Shown here piece by piece: positions 1 to 11,592 of a DNA stretch of 64,000 bases. Each line of letters starts with the position of its first letter. Within the stretch, counting starts at the first letter, position 1. A program made the position numbers and the translations under genes. The DNA comes from Sambucus nigra (lineage: Eukaryota > Streptophyta > Magnoliopsida > Dipsacales > Adoxaceae), in NCBI GenBank assembly GCA_949130495.1, contig OX422215.1, positions 13,245,302-13,309,301 of the forward strand. Direction: 5' to 3'. The notes under the pieces were generated by a model, which worked only from the letters and a program-made list of their open reading frames with translations, was not told the DNA's origin and did no database searches.

Positions 1-333
1 ATCATCCAACTGTGCCTTTCGATGAGATTTTGTATTTTGAATTATCTATACTGATCGCTAAGGCATACATAATCCTTTTATTCAAATAATTTTAGAATGA
101 ACCGCCGTTCTCGGAGGTAAGAAAAGAATAGTATTTTTTGAAAAAGAAAGGGCCGCACTCATATAAGGTGTATGAGCTGCCTACGTACCTCTGGGGTTTT
201 TTGAAAATGTTTGAAAATATTTTTTTGTAGAGGATCAGGCCCACATAGTTCTGGGTGGAGGGAAATGAAGAGTTTTTTTTTCTTTTAGAAAAGAAGGGGG
301 ATAAGAAGAGTCGTAGCGCGCCGAGATTTCGGA

Positions 334-1794
334 CTATGTGTAGAATTTCTGGAGAGGGTCCAGGTTGACTGGGCGAGCCATCTCCTCCCCATCTAGGTCA
401 GTGAGCATGGCGGCACCGCCGGATAAGATTTTCTTCACAATGTAGGGACCGCTCCAATTAGGCTTGAATTTCCCTCTAGGGTCCCAGATGGGTTCTATTA
501 TCTCTTTGAGGGATAAATCCCCCTCCCGGACACCGCAGTTCTTGACTTTCTTGTTGAATGATCGTGCTATTCGGCGATGGTACCCCTGTATGTGGTAAAG
601 AGCTTTCAATCTTCTCTCATCTAGGAGGGCTACCTCATCAAGACGACTTTGGCACCAGTCTGCTTCACTAACCTTGTTTTCGAGCATGACGCGTAACGAG
701 GGTATTTCTAGCTCCACAGGTAGGACTACTTCCATGTCGTAGACCAGGGAGTAAGGGGTGGCCCCAATAGAGGTTCGGATTGAGGTTCGATAGCCCCAGA
801 GGGCGTACAGGATCCGGTCGGCCCAATCCCTTGAACTTTCGGTCATCTTGTTGATAATGGCTTTGAGGTTTTTGTTGGCGACTTCAACTGCACCATTGGT
901 CTGAGGTCGGTAGGGATAAGATTTGTGTATCTGAATCCCATACTCGTTGACTACCTCTGTGACTTCTTCTTCGAAATGCAACCCGTTATGTGATACCAGC
1001 TCATGCGGGGCCCCATATCGGTAGATGATATTTTTCTTGAGGAATTTGGCCACTTTCTTGGCATTTAATACTGTGTATGACTCAGCTTCGACCCATTTGG
1101 TGAAGTAATCGATGGCGACCAGGATTAACTCATGTCCATTTGAAGCCTTTGGTGTAACATTTCCTATGATGCCGACACCCCAGGTGAATAACAGTCAGGG
1201 AGAGGACATGTTGTATAATTCTCGCGGAGGCAAGTGTTGAAGATTTGAGAATTGTTGGCATTTAAGGCATCTTCGGACATAAGTGGCGCAGTCCTAGATC
1301 ATGGTGGTCCAGTAGTAGCCCTGTCGGATGATCTTCTTGGCGAGAATGTGACCATTCATATGGGGTCCTCATTCCCCGCTGTGGATTTTCTGCATTATTT
1401 TCTCAATCTCAGTCCCTGCGATGTAGTGTAGATGAGTTCCATCGAAGTTCCTCTTGAGTAGGGTTTTTTGGCAGATAATGTACTGGGCGGCCAGTATTCG
1501 GAGGGTTATTTGATCTTTCTTATTGGAACCCTCAGGATACCTATCATATCTGAGGAGGCCCCAGATATCATAGTACCAACAATTGGCTAGTTCAGGATCT
1601 TTGGTGGAGACAAGCTTAATATTGTTGCAATGGGTCGATTTGTCTTACTTTTGAACTAGGAAGGGGGTCATTATTATTCCTTCGGGCATGTTGACCATGG
1701 AGGCCAAGGTGGCGAGAGCATCAGCTAGGTTATTCGTTGCTCGGGGTAGGTAATGGAAGGTGATATCTCGGAATCGGGAGGCTAACTCTTTAAA
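334..1794 (-). pseudogene. pol: Tat-1 integrase (broken)
   Basis: Retroviral-type integrase, which would insert the cDNA in the nucleus. The intact 239-residue tail (334-1053) covers most of the catalytic core and the C-terminal domain, with the usual NGAVEVANK segment holding the catalytic Glu and a C-terminal GPYIVKK block. The zinc-binding N-terminal part and the first Asp lie in broken sequence at 1054-1400, where a CLKC pair and a DYFTKWVEAE stretch can still be read on the minus strand. The second catalytic Asp, normally in a (S/T)DNG motif, is His here (SHNG; codon at 988-990). The enzyme is therefore dead even apart from the stops. I see no chromodomain. The stretch 1400-1794 keeps pol-like but frame-broken sequence joining RNase H to INT. 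Confidence 0.87.
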
Positions 1795-2664
1795 TTAGGC
1801 ATGAAAGGGTTGGAGCTTTTTATCCTTGACTTTCCACTTTCTGAGCACTTGACCGATGATAAGGGAAAAATCTTCATAGACATCAAGGTATTTAATACCT
1901 TTCTTGAGAGAAACTTGGAGGCCCACTATGCATGCCTCATATTCCATCACGTTGTTGGTGCAAGGGAAAGCCAATTTAATGCCGATAAGAGTGTAGGAGT
2001 CATCTGGGGCGATCAGAAGTATCCCAATGCCATATCCCTTTTTGTTGGCAAAACCGTCAAAGAACATTTTCCATTGAAGGCGGTCTTGAGTGGTGCAGAG
2101 GATATTTTTATCTGGTAATTCGGAAATACGAACCTCCGCTTCTTCTATGGGGTAATCGGTGAGGTAGTCAGAGATGGATCTTCCATTAACAGCTTTCTGC
2201 GTGACGTACATGATATCGAACTCGGTTAGGAGCATCAACCATCGGTCCATTTGGATGGATAAGGTGGGTTTCTCAAGAAGGTATTTGATGGGATCCATTT
2301 GGGATACAAGTTTGATGGGGAAGGCTAGCATTTAGTGTTGCAACTTTTGGGTGACCCAGACAAGTGCGACACATGCCTTTTCTTAAAGAAGTGTAGTTGA
2401 CCTCGTACCCGACCAATTTGTGACTGGCATAATAAATGGATCTTTATTTACGGGAGTCTTTTAGGTATTGGGATAGCAAAGCCCCGATTGCAGTGTCGGT
2501 TATGGTTAAGTATAGGAGCAAAGGGAGACGAGACTGTGGTGGCATGAGAACTGGAGGTTGGGTCAACTATTGTTTGATTCGGTCAAAAGCTTCTTTGCAG
2601 GACTCATTACAAACCTTGGTTGAATCCTTTCGGAGGAGCTTGAATAGTGGTTCATAGTTGGATG
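1795..2664 (-). pseudogene. pol: Tat-1 dual RNase H region (broken)
   Basis: The right part (about 2200-2664) reads, with stops, as the retroviral RNase H that follows RT: an LLRKDS-like connection, then a LLYLTITDTAIGALL-like stretch. The left part (1795-2331, 178 residues) opens with the tail of that domain and then shows a second RNase H of archaeal type: FFDGFANKKG with the first catalytic Asp, NVMEYEAC with the Glu, and DVYEDFSLIIGQ, where the usual GDS Asp has become ED. Two consecutive RNase H domains are diagnostic of the Tat/Ogre lineage. The domain would remove RNA from the RNA:DNA hybrid during reverse transcription. In-frame stops and the altered third site suggest it is non-functional. 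Confidence 0.85.
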
Positions 2665-3705
2665 TTAGCTGGCTGATGAACCGGCTGATATATTATAATT
2701 TCCCAAGAAACCTCGGACTTCTTTATCTGTTCGGGGTGGTGGCATCTCAAGTATGGCCTTCAGCTTCACAGGATCTTCTTCTATCCCCTTTTCGCTGCCC
2801 ATGAATCCCAAGAGTTTTCCCTTTGTAATGCCGAAGACACACTTCTGTGGATTAAGTCGCATCTGATATCGTCGCAGTTGTTCGAAGAACTTTCGGAGGG
2901 CAAAAACATGACCTTCTCTAGTTTTGGACTTGATAATCATATCATCCACATAAACCTTGTCCTCCTTGTGGATCAGATCGTGCAGGATGGTTGTGGCAGC
3001 CCTTTGGTAGGTAGCCCCAGCATTCTTGAGACCTAATGGCATAACGCTGTAGCAAAAGGTTCCCCATGGGGTGATGAATGCATTTTTTTCTTGGTGGTCG
3101 AGGTGCATCTTGATTTAGTTGTATCCGACAAACTCGTCAGCAAATGACTTGAGAGCATGACTGGTTGTGTTGTCCACGATCATGTCGATATTGGGTAGCG
3201 GATAATCATCCTTTGAAGAAGCTTTATTTAAATCTCGGTAATCTACACACATTCGAACCTTCCCTCCTAATTTAGGCACATGTATAATGTTGCCTAGCCA
3301 TGTGGGATATTCGATCACTCGAATGAAACCCACATTCAACTGTTTGATAACCTCTTCCTTGACCTTGAACGACCATTCAGTGCGGATTTTTCTCAATTTT
3401 TGTTTAACCGGCCTGTAATCTGGGAGAGTGGGGATCTCATGCTGAGATATTTCAGGATCAATGTCGAGCATATCATCATAGGACCATGCGAAGACATCTA
3501 CGAACTCCTTCAACAATTCTTTAAGTTTTGCACGCTCATGCTCGTCAAGGGTGGCCCCTGTCCTAATCTCGCACAGTTGGCTACTAGAACCGAGATTAAT
3601 AACAACATTCTCTTCTTCATTAAGTTGAATGCAGTTATGTTGTTTATTATTAAACTTATTTAGATCAGTTAAGAATTGTTCATTTTTTAAAATTATCATC
3701 ATCAA
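2665..3705 (-). pseudogene. pol: Tat-1 reverse transcriptase (broken)
   Basis: Two adjacent minus-strand pieces make one RT. The N-terminal piece (3115-3705) has the DVFAWSYDDM segment typical of the pre-RT region, then RMCVDYRDLNKAS and YPLPNID. The C-terminal piece (2665-3108) has the MPLGLKNAGATYQR block and an intact YVDD catalytic box (VYVDDMIIKSK), followed by the LNPQKCVFG thumb region. They are separated by an in-frame TAA just after GYN (about 3115-3120), one C-to-T change from a sense codon. The family synthesises cDNA from element RNA in cytoplasmic particles. The catalytic box survives although the frame does not. Confidence 0.9.
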
Positions 3706-4534
3706 AAGTTTGATTAGAATTCAAGCAGTTAATGTAAGGCACAGGAAGATACTCAAAATCTTCGTTTATTTCATTAATAGGAAAAACAGCATTGAGAACC
3801 TCATCACAATAGGTCTCAATTACATTTGAGCAAGGATTGACTACAGAAGAAGAAATAGGGTAAACATTGGGGTTAGGGGATATTTTAAGGGGTAGAACTG
3901 GCTCAGCATGCCAGTTAAGGAGAGGTGTATCAGCGGCTTTAATCAGATGGGATGGGTCCATTGATGTAGTGCCTGAATGAACCATGCAGAGTGCCAGCCC
4001 CAGTATCTGTAAGTTGAAGGAATCTTCGGAATCACTTTCCTCAGTCGCTTTGGCATCTTTGATGAGCGGTTGTACGCGGTGTGGGAAACTTTTGGCCCAT
4101 GGGTAGCTGTCTTGGAAAAAGATCTCCATTCCTGGACTCATCTTCTTGTCTGTGTGGTCATACCATGGTTCTGGAAAACCGCAAAAGGGGAAGTCCTTGC
4201 CTTCTTTGATAAATCGTCTATTTAAGGTGTCTCCTGAGATAGTTCGGATGCAGTCTGATCTTTTCTATGGCCGAGACTGGTGGATCATTCTGAGTTCTTG
4301 TTCTGATGGTTGATACCCCAAGCCATAAGAAGGGAAAGATTTCTTCAGTTCGATGGGCTCAAGTATCCCTTTTTGCCTTTTCCCCAGCCCCAGTCCGGGC
4401 ATAAAGTACATGTTTCTGAACATCTGAATCACATTGACATTGCCATGAGGGTCATATTCTGTACAAACTCTTTCTTTGAAACCATCCCCTACCGGGAGTA
4501 GGAGTGTCTCGACTCGAAATCTTGATAGGAGCAT
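3680..4534 (-). pseudogene. pol: Tat-1 linker between protease and RT (broken)
   Basis: Two open minus-strand pieces (4265-4534, 89 residues; 3680-4141, 153 residues) lie between the protease and RT. The first carries a Gly-rich segment around MPGLGLGKRQKG, which resembles the G-patch-like motif found between PR and RT in some Tat/Ogre polyproteins. The second is acidic with no domain I recognise. They are placed in the polyprotein by position and shared strand. Stops and frame changes divide them. Assignment to the element is firm; a separate function is not. Confidence 0.65.
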
Positions 4535-4620
4535 ATCATTTCACCATGCTGTATCTCAAGAATTGGACTGTTAGTACTTGCCCCCTCGGTATTTTCATTG
4601 TCACCCAAAATGGTGATGAC

Positions 4621-4947
4621 TCACCCGTCAGCGAAGAACTTCAATTTTTGATGGAGTGAGGAAGTCACATCCTTGATATTGTGGAGCCAGGGTCGTCCGA
4701 GCAACAGGTTGAAACAAGCTAGGATGTCTATGACTTGGAATTCAACGAAAGGGTTTATAAAGCCAACCCCTATTGCAAGTTTTATGGACCCCATCACCTC
4801 ACGATGGGTATTATCATAGGCATGCACAGCGACGGAGGTTGGAGCGAGGTCGCTTTCTTTCAGGCCTAAACACTTGAAAGTTCTCAGAGGGCAACCATTC
4901 AAGGTGGATCCGTTATCGACAAGGGAGAGTGGAATGGCCTTTCCCAT
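4621..4947 (-). pseudogene. pol: Tat-1 aspartic protease
   Basis: A 108-residue open piece with the retropepsin signature LVDNGSTLN near residue 10 (catalytic Asp in DNGS, a common variant of DTGS in Tat elements), followed by the ILACFNLLLGRPWLH block typical of the C-terminal half of these proteases. It would cut the Gag-Pol polyprotein into mature parts. The domain looks whole, but it is isolated from gag and RT by stops. The methionine used to bound the piece is internal to the polyprotein and is not a real start. Confidence 0.83.
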
Positions 4948-5216
4948 AACTTAGACGGGGATATTGAGTGCATAATTGTGATTCGGCCCAATTCTGGGGA
5001 TTTCTTTTTCAAAAAATGATAGCAATCGGGTAGAGGTCAAGGATCTGACCAGATTTAACGCTTCTTCAGGTGTGGTAGAGGGAGGAACTATGGGCCCAGT
5101 GAGTAATTTGATTAAAGCATTTTTGTGCAGCTAGGAAGACATGAAAAGCCCCATAGAGTGATGTTGGCCTGGGTTTTCTTCAGTTGATCGAGGATTTTTC
5201 TCTCCTCGATGATCAT

Positions 5217-5786
5217 CTATGGCATAGGAAGGTTTGTAATGCCCTTCCCTTTGTCATTTGCTGGTAGTGAGCTTGGAACCTGGTAATGTCTCCCTGATCT
5301 GGTCATGTGATTTATTGAAGAAGGAAAGAACATTAATCCCGTTTCCTCGTCAATCTCAGGTTGTGATGCCACCCTGCCTATTTCTCTGACGAGTTCTTCA
5401 AATGATATCATCCCACATATGTCGGCTACTAGGCTAGTTCTTCCTGGAACTTGTATTTCGCTCGAATCTTTGAATTCTTCCCCCCATCCGGTGGAAACAA
5501 TTTTATCTTTCCATGTAAAGTCGATGCATTCCACAACTTCAATGGATTCTTCATACAAGTCCTCCCATTCTGTGGGGATATGTGTGATTGAAGGGACCAA
5601 GCTCCCTTGTAGCTTCAAAGTGTCAAGTAACCCGGTGATACTGCAAATGCTGTTGGTTTGTTCGAATAATTTTGCCATAGTCTGGACAACATCATCTAAG
5701 CTGACTTCGTCGGTTAGTACCACCCACTTGTCTGAATCTCGGGCCCATTTCCTTGCTCCAAGAACAGTGTACTGAACTTCTGGCAA
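5217..5786 (-). pseudogene. gag: Tat-1 gag-protease connecting segment
   Basis: A 189-residue minus-strand open stretch, overlapping the end of gag in another frame, so a frameshift lies around 5714-5786. It is rich in acidic residues (for example the WKDKIVSTGWGEEFKD region) and ends with a TRSGRHYQ motif and a lysine-rich tail, features common in the linker before the protease of Tat/Ogre polyproteins. I recognise no catalytic domain. It is best read as part of the decayed polyprotein. Confidence 0.6.
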
Positions 5787-7514
5787 TCGATGACCATCTG
5801 TGAGGGAAATTTTAGCCCGAACTCTAGGAGGTTGTTTAACACCTTTGACAATTCCATACTTCCATTTTCAGAACGGGTACGGACAGCGATGCATGCTCTG
5901 GTGAGGAGTAATAGTGCCTGATCAGTGAGGCTAGTAGGGTGTAGGAGGAAATACGGGCAAATTTTAAGAGGTTTAGGAGAGTATATGGGTGTGATTTGAG
6001 TTGAGGGATCGAAATCTGGATTTTCTTCTAATAAGAGAGCATTGGTGTGATTTGGGAGTGGGTTGTGAGTAGTGTTTGGCTTAGGATTGGCTGGTGGGGC
6101 GATGGTACCCCGATCAATGAGATCTTGGATTATGTTATGGAGGTGAAAGAATTGGTCGGTGGTATGGCCAGTAGTCTGGTGAAAGGCGCAATGAGCCTCG
6201 GTCTTGAAGTTTCTTGGGAGTGGATTTGGCAATGGACGTGGATCCAAGGGTTTGATGACGTTTCGGCTTAACAGGGCTTGGCAAACTTTGGAGAGGGGGA
6301 CATGGAGCTCAGTGTATTTCCTTCGGATGGGGGAAGGGAGACTTTTTGGTGCCCATGATGTGGTTATTTGAGAGATGTTATTAATGGTCGAGACGGTAGC
6401 ACTGGAAGGCTTGTCATACTTTCTAGGGGTGAACTGTCCGGACCCCTTCTTTAGTTCAACCTCTGTTTTAACGAGGCTTTGCTCGATTTCCACTCCAGCC
6501 CAACTGAGAGCTCGAAAGTGGGGATAGTAATATCCTCCCATCGTCGCTCGAACATGGGGCAAGAAGTTTTTCTTCACTATGTTGACCTGTTCTTCTTCAG
6601 ATGGATGATTGGTCATGGTAGTTTCTTGCTCCCTCCACCGGGTTATGAAGTTACTGACTGATTCTCCTGGATTCTGTTTGAGCAACTCTAAATCACGACG
6701 GGTGACCTCAAAATCTTCGTCGTATTTGTATTGTGACTTGAATTCTCGGGCTACATCCTCCCACCTACGGATTCTGGATTCCTCAAGAGATAAAAAACAT
6801 TGGAGGGCACTATCCTTAAAAAAATTTTGAAATAATTGGGCAATCACTTCTTCAGAAGTGCCTAGTAGAGTCATGGAATGATGAAAACTATGAAGATGAA
6901 CAATTGGGGGTCCACTCCCTTCGAACTTCTCGATATTCGGCATCTTAAACTTCTCGAGCAACCTCGCTTTAGGATAAGGAGACATGTCGGTGTTGTCTAT
7001 GTAACTCCCAGAGATCCTGACTTAGTCAAACTTCTTGGTGAGCATCTTGAGAACCTCTTTGACTTTATTCAACTCCTCCCCCTTTGGATCAACGACCAAA
7101 GGAAGGTTAGCCATAAGCTGGGCAATGTTTGGCATTGGAAGCTGGGCAGACGGCGGCCCATTGGCAGGAGGGTCACGTGGAGCGTGCTGATATTCTTTCG
7201 AAACCCATATAGGATCGGGTGGACCCATAGCACGAGGGAACAGGGCCTCAGGCTCTTAAGGAATAGGAACCTGGTTTCGTTGCATCTCTCAAACCTCAGT
7301 TTGGAGGTTGTCAATCTTAGACATGAGATGGGCTAGGAGTGTCGTCAGATCTGGCTGTATGAATGGTGCTTGATCTGTATTCTCCATGGAAGATGGGTGG
7401 ATTCAGACTCGGAAGAAGTAGTAGGGGAACGGATGAAACTCCGGGGTGATTTGACTGAAGATCGAAGCCAATAGGGAGCCAGGCCAAGGGCTTGTGATCG
7501 ACCTGAGAAGGCAT
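5714..7514 (-). pseudogene. gag: Tat-1 gag
   Basis: Capsid-type protein of the Retrotrans_gag family. The main piece (5714-6985, 423 residues) has the usual order: FEGSGPPIVHLHSF, a helical core with LQCFLSLEESRIRRWEDVAREFKSQY written in several frame-consistent segments, and NPGESVSNFITRWRE. A Cys/His segment follows (CAFHQTTGHTTDQF), equivalent to the atypical zinc knuckle of Tat elements. The N-terminal part continues at 7022-7514 in other frames, so at least two frameshifts or stops lie between 6985 and 7228. Gag would form the cytoplasmic virus-like particle. The start codon at 7514 is a guess based on the first ATG upstream. Confidence 0.85.
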
Positions 7515-8633
7515 AGGATGAGATTTATTTTTGAGAAAAATAGGAAGAACCTATTTTTGGATTTTTGATAAAGAAGGGAGAAATGTTTTTAGATTTTTGA
7601 TAAAGAAGGGAGAAATGTTTTTGGATTTTTTTTTTTTGATAAAGAGGGAGAATTGTTTTTGGAGACAGAACTCAATATGATTATTATGTTTTTACTTGTA
7701 TTTAATTCTCCTACATGCAATGCCGGACGGGACCCGAGCCTGAAAAGTGGGGTTTTAATATATGCAAAGCTACGGTTTGGACTTGTAACCAGACTCATGA
7801 ACAAGGTCCCGTTTTAAAAATGCGCGAAGTTCGGGAGACAGATCGACCCGAAGTTTCGGCAGAGTTTCGAGTTGAAACTGGCAATCTAAAGTGTGTATCC
7901 TAGGTTTGACACCTATATGTGGGTATGCAGTTGGTTGGGTGAATCGGCATGGGTTCCCCCCTTTGGCGTGACTTCCACGAGATACGTCTTGCTCTTACGG
8001 GCAATCTGTACGCGTGGAAAAGCCATTTTATATACCTGAGTGTACGTGAATTGCCTCACCAGGACGGTACGTGTGAGAGCGAATTCGATATACTCGGAAT
8101 ACATGAACGAATTTCCTGCGATACACCTCCCATCATGACTTTGGTCAAGTGGTACGATGAGGGGGAACTGTTCGATATACGTAGAAGGTACTTGGCCAAT
8201 GGAAGGTGTGAGTTATATCACTTAGGCTAACTGCGACCTGCCGGACCAACGCCCATCACGAAGTGACCCTCCAGTTACTGGGTAAAATTTGTTCAATATC
8301 AATGCTCTTTGGTGATGTCGTGTGAGTCATGCATGATTACCTTATTAGTATCTTATGATGAGAATTCCTTTCTTGATTATGCCAAACAGGGAGCAAAGTA
8401 CATGTACCCTAAAAGGTACACCAAGTATGGATAGGTGATGCGTGCAACATGGGGATATGCATGTGATCCTAGGTGCACGTGGTTTGAAGTGTACATTGAG
8501 AAATTTCTACAAGTGTGTGAACATAAGCATAAGCATGGGATACATATGAGAAAGGGGAACATGTAGATATGGAGGGAAACATAAGCAAATATAGTATTCA
8601 TACAAATTGAGTCAAGCCCTCAACACACATATT
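7515..8633 (-). other. Tat-1 untranslated leader between PBS and gag
   Basis: About 1.1 kb between the primer-binding site and gag. I see no convincing protein on either strand. Long leaders are usual in Tat/Ogre elements, and some carry an extra ORF upstream of gag, but none is recognisable here. A short tandem repeat occupies its gag-proximal end. Confidence 0.6.
7556..7668. repeat. Short tandem repeat in Tat-1 leader
   Basis: About three copies of a roughly 36-45-bp unit containing TTTTTGATAAAGAAGGGAG, the last copy degenerate and extended by a T-run. It lies just upstream of gag on the minus strand. Confidence 0.8.
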
Positions 8634-8636
8634 CCG

Positions 8637-8650
8637 TAGCGGAGTCGCCA
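8637..8650 (-). promoter_or_regulatory. Tat-1 primer-binding site
   Basis: Read on the minus strand it is TGGCGACTCCGCTA, immediately inside the 5' LTR end. The TGGCGACTCC start is the form I know from Ogre/Tat elements, where it pairs with a tRNA 3' end (usually described as tRNA-Arg). It fixes the boundary and orientation of the LTR. Confidence 0.75.
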
Positions 8651-8841
8651 CTGTGTCCATACCCGATCCTGATCCTGCACCACGCGGGCGGGCGCGTGGA
8701 GGGAAGGATCCTTCGGGTCCTGCGCATCCCTCTCGGGAGAGCTTCGGCCGGCGTCATTTGAGATGTGGTGTAAAACTATAGAGAGATTCAGAGCCGCCAA
8801 TCTATTTTACTCAAAACAGACACTACACCAAATCTGCCCAT

Positions 8842-9121
8842 TTGTCAAGGTCATTGACCTTGACAAATTCACCTTGTCAAGGTCAATGACCGTGACATTT
8901 CGAGGCGAGACAACTTTTTTTGTCACGGTCGTGTCACGGTCATTGACCTTGACAAAAAACTCGCGTTTTGTGTCATGGTTGTGTCAAGGTCGATGACCGT
9001 GACACGTTTGTCACGGTTCTAAACCGTGACATAACCGTGACCCCAATTGTCACGGTCATTGACCGTGACACGTCCGTGACAACTTTTGTCGCGAACTTGT
9101 CACGGTCAATGACCGTGACAA
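8842..9121. promoter_or_regulatory. Left subterminal palindrome cluster of the CACTA element
   Basis: Seven near-perfect palindromes of about 24-25 bp at 8842, 8874, 8931, 8981, 9008, 9047 and 9097. Each is a TGTCACGGTCA-type half-site followed by its inverse; some halves read TGTCAAGGTCA. CACTA elements carry subterminal TNPA-binding motifs, so these are the likely binding sites. Each site here is itself a full palindrome, where the classical motif is a short directional box. Confidence 0.85.
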
Positions 9122-9418
9122 TTCTGGGCAGAATTTAAAAAAAATCTGTTGGGCAGTATGGCCACCGCCACTACCCAGCAGTATATTTGTACCTGTTATA
9201 GCAACGTTGTACCTGTTCCAAACATCATATATCCAACACAAACTAAAGATAATGCAAATATATATTCATGACGATATAATCCAAATATTCAAAGTAAAAA
9301 CAATATACATGACGATATAATCAAAATTTAATTAAAATGGACAAACTTAAAAATAATGTTACTACATGTCTTGGATAAAACTGAGGAGGTGAGTAGGCCA
9401 CACGACATACGAATTGAC

Positions 9419-11009
9419 TCACCCACTAATATACGTCGTGCCGCATTGTTCGCGCAACCACAATAGGGAGTTCTCCTTCCCGGGTATGACATGCGTGACG
9501 AGCACCCTGGACTCCATCTCTTGAAGCACACGTCCATGGACTATTCCACCCTCGACGATATTCGGGTCCCTCAACCCCCGCCCTATCCGATGGCCATCAA
9601 ATACGTCCAATATGAACACACTCGGCCAACCAATTGTCGACAATGGTCTGTTGGAGGGCATCAAATAGGGAAGTGGATCGTCGAAGTACGAACGTGTCGG
9701 TGATGAAGCAGCGAGGTCCACATCCTCGTCATCCTGCGCCTCGTCCTCCCGCACCTCCTCCTCCACCGCCTTCTCCTTCCCTTTCCCTTTCCCTTTACGG
9801 TCTCCACCCAACGTACGCTTCATGAATGCGTACATATCTTGGACCTTCGCCTCCAAACGGGACAGCTTCGCGTCGTGTGAATCCACCGTTCGAGACAACC
9901 CGGTGTCGCTCGTCTCCAATCCGATGATCATAGATTTGGCCACCCGCGAGATCACTCCCCTTGTCCTCCCTTTTCGATCAGAGCCAAGCACTTGGCTGAG
10001 TGGGTCTGTGGACAAAGATGCCTTGTCGGCATCAGACTGCGACTCATGCGCTTCCTTAAGCTTTGCCTGAAACGACAAAAAGCACATGATTAGTAAAATA
10101 AGTAAACTAAAAAATTATAACGTAATTAACAATAATTAAACTGTCGGATTACTTACAATCGTGGCCGCGACGCTCGGGGACACCTCCTTGTCCTTCCCCT
10201 TCTTCGTCCGAAGAGCCACATAAGTATCGAGCCTATGTGGCTTACCCCCTGGCCCACTCCCTACCCCCTGAAATAAAATAGAGTAAAGTAAAATTAGTAT
10301 CGGCCCCGTAAAGTAAAATAATATCCAATAATATATTTATGTAGTTATAGATAAATTAAATCTTACCTGCATCCTATGCTCCACCTCAGCGTAAGAGGTC
10401 CGGCCGGAGTAGTGCACGTCCGTCTTTTTAGCCCGATTCTCCCTCCCCGATTGGCGAGATGCCAATTGTCGATCCTCGATCTCATTGTCAATGAACTTTT
10501 GCCATTGTGCCAATGAGATTGGCTCCTTGGGCGGGACGGATCCGCGCCATTGTAAAATGGACTCTCGTGTTTTTCCAAAGTACCATGTCCGCATACTTTT
10601 CTTCCACGTCTTGTGTTGCTCCCTCAACTGCTCCAAGACGGAATCGCGTAGCTTTGGATCCAAGTTGAATTATTCCTGTCCAACAAATACAATGTTAGTT
10701 GCGAATAAATATAAATATAAATATAAATTGAAATATTCATATAAATATTACCTGTAGTGCCGCCCAAACAGCTAACTTGAGCTCATACGGCACCTCCTTC
10801 CAACTCATAAACCCCGGGCCGATGACCGTCTTTAGCAGCTCGAGGGATCTCGCTAAAAGCTCCGACTTGTTTTCGACGGTAATCCCAAATTTTCCATATT
10901 TGGGGAGCCTAGCGGCGGAGGAGCCCTCGTCGCCTCCGCTACCACCGAACCTAGACGACGTCATCATAAACAGCATCATCATCTTCGCCTTAACATCTGA
11001 AGGAGGCAT
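9419..11009 (-). pseudogene. Four-exon TNPA-like gene (Transposase_24 type) with a premature stop
   Basis: Exons on the minus strand, all with GT-AG borders that I read directly: 10752-11009, 10367-10675, 10157-10267 and 9419-10066, each joined in phase 0. Exon 1 holds the FGITVENKSELLARSLELL region and the MSWKEVPYELKLAVW box. Exon 2 holds the W-rich stretch and the SGRENRAKKTDVHYSGRTSYAEVE motif typical of the plant Ptta/En/Spm Transposase_24 family. Exon 3 holds the KPHRLDTYVALRTKKGK motif. Exon 4 has a heptad-like region and an acidic, lysine-rich tail, probably for oligomerisation. A TAA at 10670-10672, near the start of exon 2, interrupts the frame. In this family the protein binds subterminal repeats; it is not the DDE transposase. 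Confidence 0.8.
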
Positions 11010-11278
11010 TTTTGCTGTAAAAAAAATGTTATTAGTACAGATAAAAAAAAATGTTAATAGTACACATTTCGTTTTACCTAATTGAATTAATTGAATTAAT
11101 AGTACAGACAAAAAAATGTTCCATCTATATTATAACGTATGTGTAAGTTCCGTCCATACCATTTCGTTTCAATTTTGTAATATTATGTTTTTTCCAAATA
11201 TTTAAAGAGTTATTAAATGGGTGCCCACCCCCACCCCCACCCCCACCCACCGCCACACACACGCACACCTACGCACCT

Positions 11279-11316
<38 letters not shown>

Positions 11317-11592
11317 CACCCCTACCCACCCCACCCCTACATATATGTTAGTTGATGCCATTATATTTTTACCCTAATTAGATTCTAAGGTTATCTCAAT
11401 TTATATTTTAAGTTCGTATCCATTTGTGATGTTCAAGTAGTTTGAAATGTTGGAATTATATACTATTACTTTGACCATTAGTTTGTGCACCAACTAAATT
11501 GAACATCACACACACCCCACCCCCTGCCCCCCTCCACCACCCCCTACCCCACCACACACCACCACACTCACACACACACCCCACCCCACCCC
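11010..11592. other. CACTA interior upstream of the TNPA-like gene
   Basis: No gene seen. It contains a C-rich and (CA)n tract at 11219-11335 and a second CA/CCC-rich tract at 11507-11592. The minus-strand promoter of the TNPA-like gene should lie here or further right, but I cannot pick a convincing TATA box. Confidence 0.5.
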
